A stretch of DNA of 64,000 bases from NCBI GenBank assembly GCA_030220185.1, contig JASPKZ010007288.1, forward strand, positions 1,066,001-1,130,000. Direction: 5' to 3'. The notes beneath the pieces were generated by a model, which had not been told where the DNA came from, made no database searches, and was given only the letters and a program-made list of their open reading frames with translations. This DNA is from Diploptera punctata (lineage: Eukaryota; Arthropoda; Insecta; Blattodea; Blaberidae). Shown here piece by piece: positions 58,185 through 64,000 of the stretch (positions are counted from its first letter, which is position 1; each line of letters begins with the position of its first letter). Made by a program: the position numbers and the translations under genes.

Positions 58185-60190
58185 CACTTACTTAATTACT
58201 TGATTACTCACTGGCACTATCGAACCCGTAAGTTCATGGCCGCGCGGACATAAGCTCCCCATACATCCCTATCCTGAGCTAATGTTTTCCAATCATTCCA
58301 TGTATTATCTACTTCCATTAAAGTAACTTTTCCATATATTTAATATACTCCTGGAATCTGCAATCATATCCCCATTTTCATTCAAAATTATGTTTGTTCT
58401 AGCCTGAAACCCTTTCTACTCTATACTAATTCCCTGATATAATTCTCTAATGTTCCTATTTTTTGCATTCATTTCAAGATCATTAATCTTCTCTCTCAAA
58501 TATTCCCTCTTTTTACTCTTTAGTAACTTGGTGCTTTCCCGTCTAATACTACCCAATTGCTCTAAATTTACCTCATTTGGCTCGCGTAACCATTTCATTT
58601 TTGCTAGCTTTTTTACTTTACAATTTCGGCACATTCCTCATCAAACCATTTCTTGTTTTGCGTCTTTTTTAAACAACCAATGCTTTCTGATGCTGACAGT
58701 TTAATAGTATCTCTTATAGCCTCCCATTCTTTATTTATATCAGTTCCTTCTTCGTTTGCCACATTGTCATCTGAAGATTCTAGTACTTCAAATCTATTAG
58801 CAATGTTGATATGGTATTCTTGCCGCATTTCATCAATTTTCAAGTTTTGTTTAATTCATATTTGACAGAATCATATTTTAACGTTTGTTCCTCTCATAAG
58901 CGATAGCCGTGGTGTGATTTTCACTCTGACCAGATGATCCGAATTGCAGTCTGTCCCTCTAACTGATCTAACATCAATGATGCTACTGTGCCAGCGTTTA
59001 TCCACTAATACATGATCTATCTGGTTCCGAGTCTCTCCATCTGGGGACGTCCAGGTTTATTTATGAATATCCTTATGCTGAAATGTTGTGCTCTTAACAA
59101 TGAGATTATTTCATGTGGCAAATGTGACTAATCTAACCCCGTTGTCGTTACTATCTTCATGAAGACTGAATTTGCCTATTGTTGGTTTGAATATATCTTC
59201 CCGCCCCACTTTTGCATTAAAATCTCCTAAGATAATTTTCATATGATATCGTGAAAGGCTATCAAATAAGTAATCTAATTCTTCATAGAACTCATCCTTG
59301 ATCTTGTCATCTTCATCTTCTGTGGGGGCATGTACATTTACAATTATAAAATCATGTCGTTTACCCTTTAGAATTATGTATGATACCCTATCACTAACAA
59401 ACTTAATATCTCGGACTATTTAACTCATGCCCCAAATGGGAGTCAATGACCAATCACTTTTCAATGATTTCTGTTTTACAACCAATCAGAGTCGTGTTTC
59501 ACCAAATATTTATCAGTGTTATAATTACCATATTAAAGAAAGCTCCTCCTTACAATATTGCGTTCCTTTGGCAAAAAATAGTATGATCTGGTTGCAGTGA
59601 TAAACAAATGAAGCAGTAGAAGCGTACCTATCGTTTCTCATTCGTTTTCAAACATCGCCGTTTACATTAAATATATAAATATTTAAAAATAACTATAGTT
59701 AAATAATGATTTGTGAGTAAACAGCTTAATTTTATTCGTTAAATAGTCCTAACAAATGCCACTCTTGATTTCCAAATTCTCTAGATAAATTCACTCCTCA
59801 CTTCGTGAGTCGTGAATTTATCGATAATTTGGAAATCACTCGTGGCATTACTTATGATAATAACATTTCATGTTCCTAGGAACATGTCCCTGTGTTTGAG
59901 CCTTTGGCATGGGACCCCTGAAGTAGTCCCCGCCCGAAGAACCGAATGGGGGACTATTTGACCTCCGGAAAATTTTACCCCAGTTGAAACCATGTCCGCA
60001 TTTCTTGACGGTTGTATTTTTACGGTGAAAGATCGTCACTCTTTCGCCCAAGGTACTTTTTTCGTCTGGCTTATCACCTTCGACCAGTCCGGCATAGGTA
60101 ACCCTATCGGCAGCAATGCTACTGCCATAATAGCTCTCAGGATCATTTAAGCACGCAAGTCACTCCACCACGACAAGGTAAAGATACCAT
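58185..60190 (-). mobile_element. RTE-type LINE, copy 3 (both ends present, internal deletion and internal insertion)
   Basis: The 3' tail (AGTA-like) starts at 58185 and the 5' end is at 60190, the same terminal base as copy 2. Between 58316 and 58317 about 1505 bp of the RT region (3249-4753 in copy 1) are missing. Around 59415-59862 about 200 bp of the endonuclease region are replaced by the palindromic repeat. The remaining coding parts are linker (NVANEEGTDINKEWEAIRDTIK) and pieces of endonuclease, with stops. Confidence 0.85.
59415..59862. mobile_element. Two-copy dispersed repeat with palindrome, short copy, inside RTE copy 3
   Basis: Matches 8389-9055 at both ends and over most of its length. 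Near the right end, GATAAATTCAC (59784-59794) and GTGAATTTATC (59812-59822) enclose an inner CTCAC/GTGAG pair, a 39-bp hairpin. The flanks are RTE endonuclease sequence on both sides. Confidence 0.7.
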
Positions 60191-60717
60191 AGACGCCATA
60201 ATTAATTCTTATGAAAGTCACAGAATTAATTAAATTCTTCAAACCTCTCATTAACGCAGGACACTACAATGTGACTTGTGTGAACAACTGCAAAACTGGA
60301 AAACACAAACTTGAAATGTAACAAAAATGTAACGATAATAAAACATCTGGCAATAAAATCCCCGCTGTGAAAGTAGTAACCGGGCGGTAGTCAATGCACG
60401 GAGACTTCAAAGTGAGGCGCCGTCGTAGGTAGGCTCATAAATAAAAATGTATGTGGGCTGCTTGTTTCTTGAAACGGATGCGTGGTTTTGACCATGGTGT
60501 GAGTAAGAGGATGAGTAGATTTAACTTTTGCAAGCACATGTGATGGAGGAAGCAGCAGAAAAACTGTTTATCTTATACCATATAGAATTAATTATTTCAT
60601 AAATTACTAAAAAAAAACGTTACAAAGATCATTGAGGGGCCGAATATGAGTGTGATTAGTACAAGTATCATTGCGGGCCGCAAGCGATGGGAACTAGGGC
60701 GCTGGTTGGATACACCT
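60191..60717. other. No recognised content
   Basis: Nothing recognised. Confidence 0.5.
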
Positions 60718-62090
60718 TATCTAGAACATGCTATCTAAACTTAGAGTATGAAGAAGGCTAACAGCTCAATGACTTTAATAAGGTGTTGGTTTGTGCTGAA
60801 TAAGTAGTAGGGCCTATTACTAGGCAATAGCGAGGAAATACTATGGAACACATGCACACTTTATTAAGTAACAATTAAGAAATTAAGACTGGAAGTAAAC
60901 ATCAATAAAATAAATATATGTTCATACTTAGAAATACGTTATAATACGTAAATTGACAGTTAAAGAGGGAAAGTTTGTAGACGTGGCTTGATTAAACAAC
61001 CAGAATCAATAATTACAAATAGGAATGAGTTGCATAAAGAAATTTAACATAAGCTCAATTCTGGACATGCAAAATATTATGCAATGCATGGATGCTTGTC
61101 GTCCCAACGTCTCTCAAAAAATATTAAACTGAAAAACACATATATGTATATATAAAACTGTTATTGTTCCAGTTATATTATACGGATGTGAAACATGCAC
61201 TATTCATTTAAGAGAGGAGAAAAGTTTCAAATACTTCTGAATAAAATTCTTACGAATTTTTTTTTTGGACTTAAGAGACAGGCGAATGGGATGACACATA
61301 TTCGTCCGTCCGTTTTGCTGACAGCATTTTTTGCCGTCCAGTGTGCTGTTTCCGTGAACTGGATTTACTCCCTCGGCAGCAAAATATCTAGTGGCTATCT
61401 CTAAATGGCTTTCTTACATGTAACCCTTACCTACACGATGTTTTTTTAGGATGTTTTCGAGATATGGTTACGAAGATGTTTGGCATGAGTTGTGTTGTTA
61501 CTTAGCGGCATGTATTTAAGTTTTCCACTTGTTTAGCCCTTATGGAGGTTGTTCTTCTGAGAATATGTTTTTATGCACAGTACGTTATTGTGACAATTGT
61601 CCTATCGTGCGCACTATTGGGTTTTCATGTTCCAAAATGTTTTGATGCATTTTGGTAAATTGTACATTGACAATAGCATCAAGATAGGGCAACTGTGCTA
61701 CATCATGTAGCTGTGTTATTCTTGTATACGTAGGTGCCGAGAAAATAATTTTGAGACAACGGTTCTAGTGAGATACATGAGTTTTGTATGAAACCAGATA
61801 TGATAAGAACAGTTAGGTCTCTTAGACTGCGATGAACAGAACATGTGGCACGAATGGGAAATTAAAGAGAGGCGTGAAAGATTTCTATAGGACAATCAGA
61901 GTTAAAGCGCCCACTAGCCGGTCTGAGAATGATGTGGGATGTAACATTAACAATGATTTGACAGAAGTAGGTTATACATGGATTATTGGAATATATAAAC
62001 TTATGATAGGGATGTATGGAGTTATTGTGTCCGAGTGGCCATACAACTACGGGTTTTGTGTTGCCAGTGAGTTAGTTAGTGATGGTATGT
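60718..62090 (+). pseudogene. RTE LINE relic on the plus strand, split by unknown sequence
   Basis: Homologous to the region from about 4040 down to 3121 in copy 1. It includes LRLEVNINKIN (about 60880), NRNELHKEI, KLNSGHAKYYAM, YIIRM (decayed YGCETW) and FGLKRQ. The YADD catalytic box has decayed (about 60793). From about 61280 to 61797 unrelated DNA interrupts it. Then DMIRTVRSLRLR, HVARMGN and the 3' end with GTTAGTTAG follow to 62090. Old and inactive. Confidence 0.75.
61280..61797. other. Unidentified insertion within an RTE relic
   Basis: About 515 bp between two collinear RTE segments. No terminal repeats or coding features were seen. Confidence 0.45.
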
Positions 62091-63167
62091 TGGTTATTAA
62101 AAATTAAATGGCCCATAATTAGGAGATTTACAAGACTGTTGAGGTTAAATGAAACGTTGATTATTAATTAAGTGGATCGTGGTAACGAAATTTAAACTGA
62201 AAATGGGTTTGACAATATATAAGAAAATCTTCAATCAGGTTGTTATGTTAATTGTCTTGAATTCGTTATTGTTTGATATATAATCATTGTAAATTATGAG
62301 ATTGTTGTTACTCTTTTCTTATTATAATATTCTTATTTGAAAAATAACTATTTCATTATTTGTTTATCTCCTCCTAGGATGGACCATGCACTATCTGTCG
62401 TTCATATATTTATATAATGTAAGATAGTTGCTTGGGGCATTATGCAATGGACAGATATAACATTTTAAAATGTACCTTATTTTAGAACCACTGCAATGCC
62501 CTTTTCAAATCTGTCGTTGCTACGGAATTAATCTAATTTATTATACTGACGTCACTGTTAGTGGGCGAACGGGTAGACATTTTCACAAATTCGTAACCAC
62601 TAAGTAAAGTGGGAGGACTTGTCCTTTCTATATTAGCCCCGTTTCTGTACACTAATTTGACATAAAGTAAAATATAAAGCAGACACACTGTGAGTGTAGC
62701 TTCATGAAATATATAAGATTTTCCTAATGTTCAATATCTATATTATAATTATATCTGTATTATGTTATATCTCTCATTAAAACCAGCTCTTATTCTTCAC
62801 TGTATTAGATGCTATTTTAATTATTTACGCATTATTTAATTATGATTTATATTGTTAGGCTTAACTATATAAGATGTAATAATATTAACTTGCAATAGCA
62901 TAGTTGAAACAGATATATGTATTTATTTTTTAAATGCGGAAGTGTTTCGGGCAGGTTAATAAACGAATACACAAAACTATAGGACATTATTTTTCAGTAA
63001 GCGCATTTTTCCCAATTAAACATTGAAGTTGTTAATTAAAGACAAACGAATAATGATTCAGATCTTCTCACTTTCTAGAATATGCAAAATTGTACAATAC
63101 TTCTAACCTTTTTAGGAGCAAAACTGTAAACTGAAGATTTTAAATAATCAAAATGACAATAACATAA
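62091..63167. other. AT-rich stretch without recognised content
   Basis: Nothing recognised. Confidence 0.5.
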
Positions 63168-63290
<123 letters not shown>

Positions 63291-63394
63291 GAAAAGAATT
63301 TCACCACAAAATTATTTAGTACAAATATGAATTACTATAATAAATTAATAACTCTTAATATAGTGTGTATATCTGATAATGAAAATATATGATA

Positions 63395-64000
63395 GCTATT
63401 TGTAGTTCAGATTAGCTCTCCATACACCCTATCCAATCATTCCCTGCATAATCAGCTCCCCTCAAATTATATTCTATGTTATTCTCCCATCTCATTTTTG
63501 GTCTACCAACTCGGCGTTTTCCCTCTAGTTTTCCTACAAAATGCTTCCATGCACGTCTTTCATTCCCTATTCGTGCAACCTTTCCTGGCAATGACAGTTT
63601 ATGAGACTAAACTGTTCTTATTATATCTGGCTTCCCAAAATACCGTGTAGTTTATTGTTGTGGAATTTTCTCCATTCACCTGCATGTTCTTCATTCTTTG
63701 GTCCAACAATTTTCCTAAGAACTTTATTCTTATATACTTGTATTCTCCTTTCCTCCCATAAAGCAAGAGTCCATGTTTCGCATCCGTATAATATAACTGG
63801 TAGACTAATCATTTTATATAATTGCAGTCTAACGTTTTTCGAAAGGAGTTGGGACGTCAAGATTCTGTGTAATGCTTAATAGCCGATGTTTGATTCCTTT
63901 ATGCATTCCATCCCTATTTGTGAATATTGTTCCTAGGTATTATAATTTCCTCATTAGCTGTCCATTTTCATTATATAATGTATTTCTATGTGTGACCTTA
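63395..64000 (-). pseudogene. RTE LINE fragment, runs off right edge
   Basis: Minus strand. ILYGCETWTLALWEERRIQVYKNKVLRK and HAGEWRKFHNNKLHG match RTE copy 1. The rest (63895-64000) matches the region before it with small deletions. The 3' tail is missing; the homology starts at about 63412 with CTCTCCATACA. Stops at 63621 and elsewhere. Confidence 0.82.

Overview
This window looks like a piece of a large, AT-rich arthropod nuclear genome, probably an insect. A cockroach or termite relative is my best guess, from remembered resemblance of its RTE-type LINEs and tRNA-derived SINEs to blattodean repeats. The signs are eukaryotic transposon families, long AAT/ATT microsatellites, microsatellite-tailed LINE ends, and no operons or bacterial signals. 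I see no convincing host gene. Nearly everything recognisable is a transposable element, mostly decayed, in AT-rich sequence with no visible content.

Layout. 1-1023 (minus) is an unbroken 341-codon frame running off the left edge, a protein family of unknown function that I recall as multicopy in arthropods. A piggyBac-like MITE candidate lies beside it (1156-1473). 2928-5415 holds a tRNA-derived SINE split by an RTE-type LINE (3121-5204), with a perfect 13-bp target-site duplication. 6868-9365 has three LINE remnants of different families and one copy of a two-copy palindromic repeat. 10528-12860 is a short Tigger/pogo derivative split by a Tc1-type transposon (10958-12455) with TIRs of about 148 bp. 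19080-19985 is a second Tc1-like relic, and 21933-23928 is an RTE copy carrying the endonuclease half.

27721-43366 is the most striking region, a four-level nest. A Tigger element (27721-43366) is split inside its coding start by a Mutator-type transposon (29081-42912). That holds a pogo-like remnant with a C-terminal PHD-like finger, which is split by an LTR element (30052-39392) with 0.8-kb LTRs, a perfect GGGAT target duplication and about 7.7 kb of internal DNA without recognisable gag or pol. The order of insertion reads directly from the breaks.

43367-64000 carries a dimeric tRNA-like SINE, a second LINE family with a SINE inserted in it, a tandem pair of SINEs, several LINE relics, an internally deleted mariner, and further RTE copies on both strands. 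One RTE copy has about 200 bp replaced by the palindromic repeat; another runs off the right edge.

The elements do not form a pathway. The window is a record of successive insertions. Most transposase and reverse-transcriptase genes here are visibly broken. The least damaged are the orphan frame at the left edge and the 585-codon RTE reverse transcriptase at 3149-4906.
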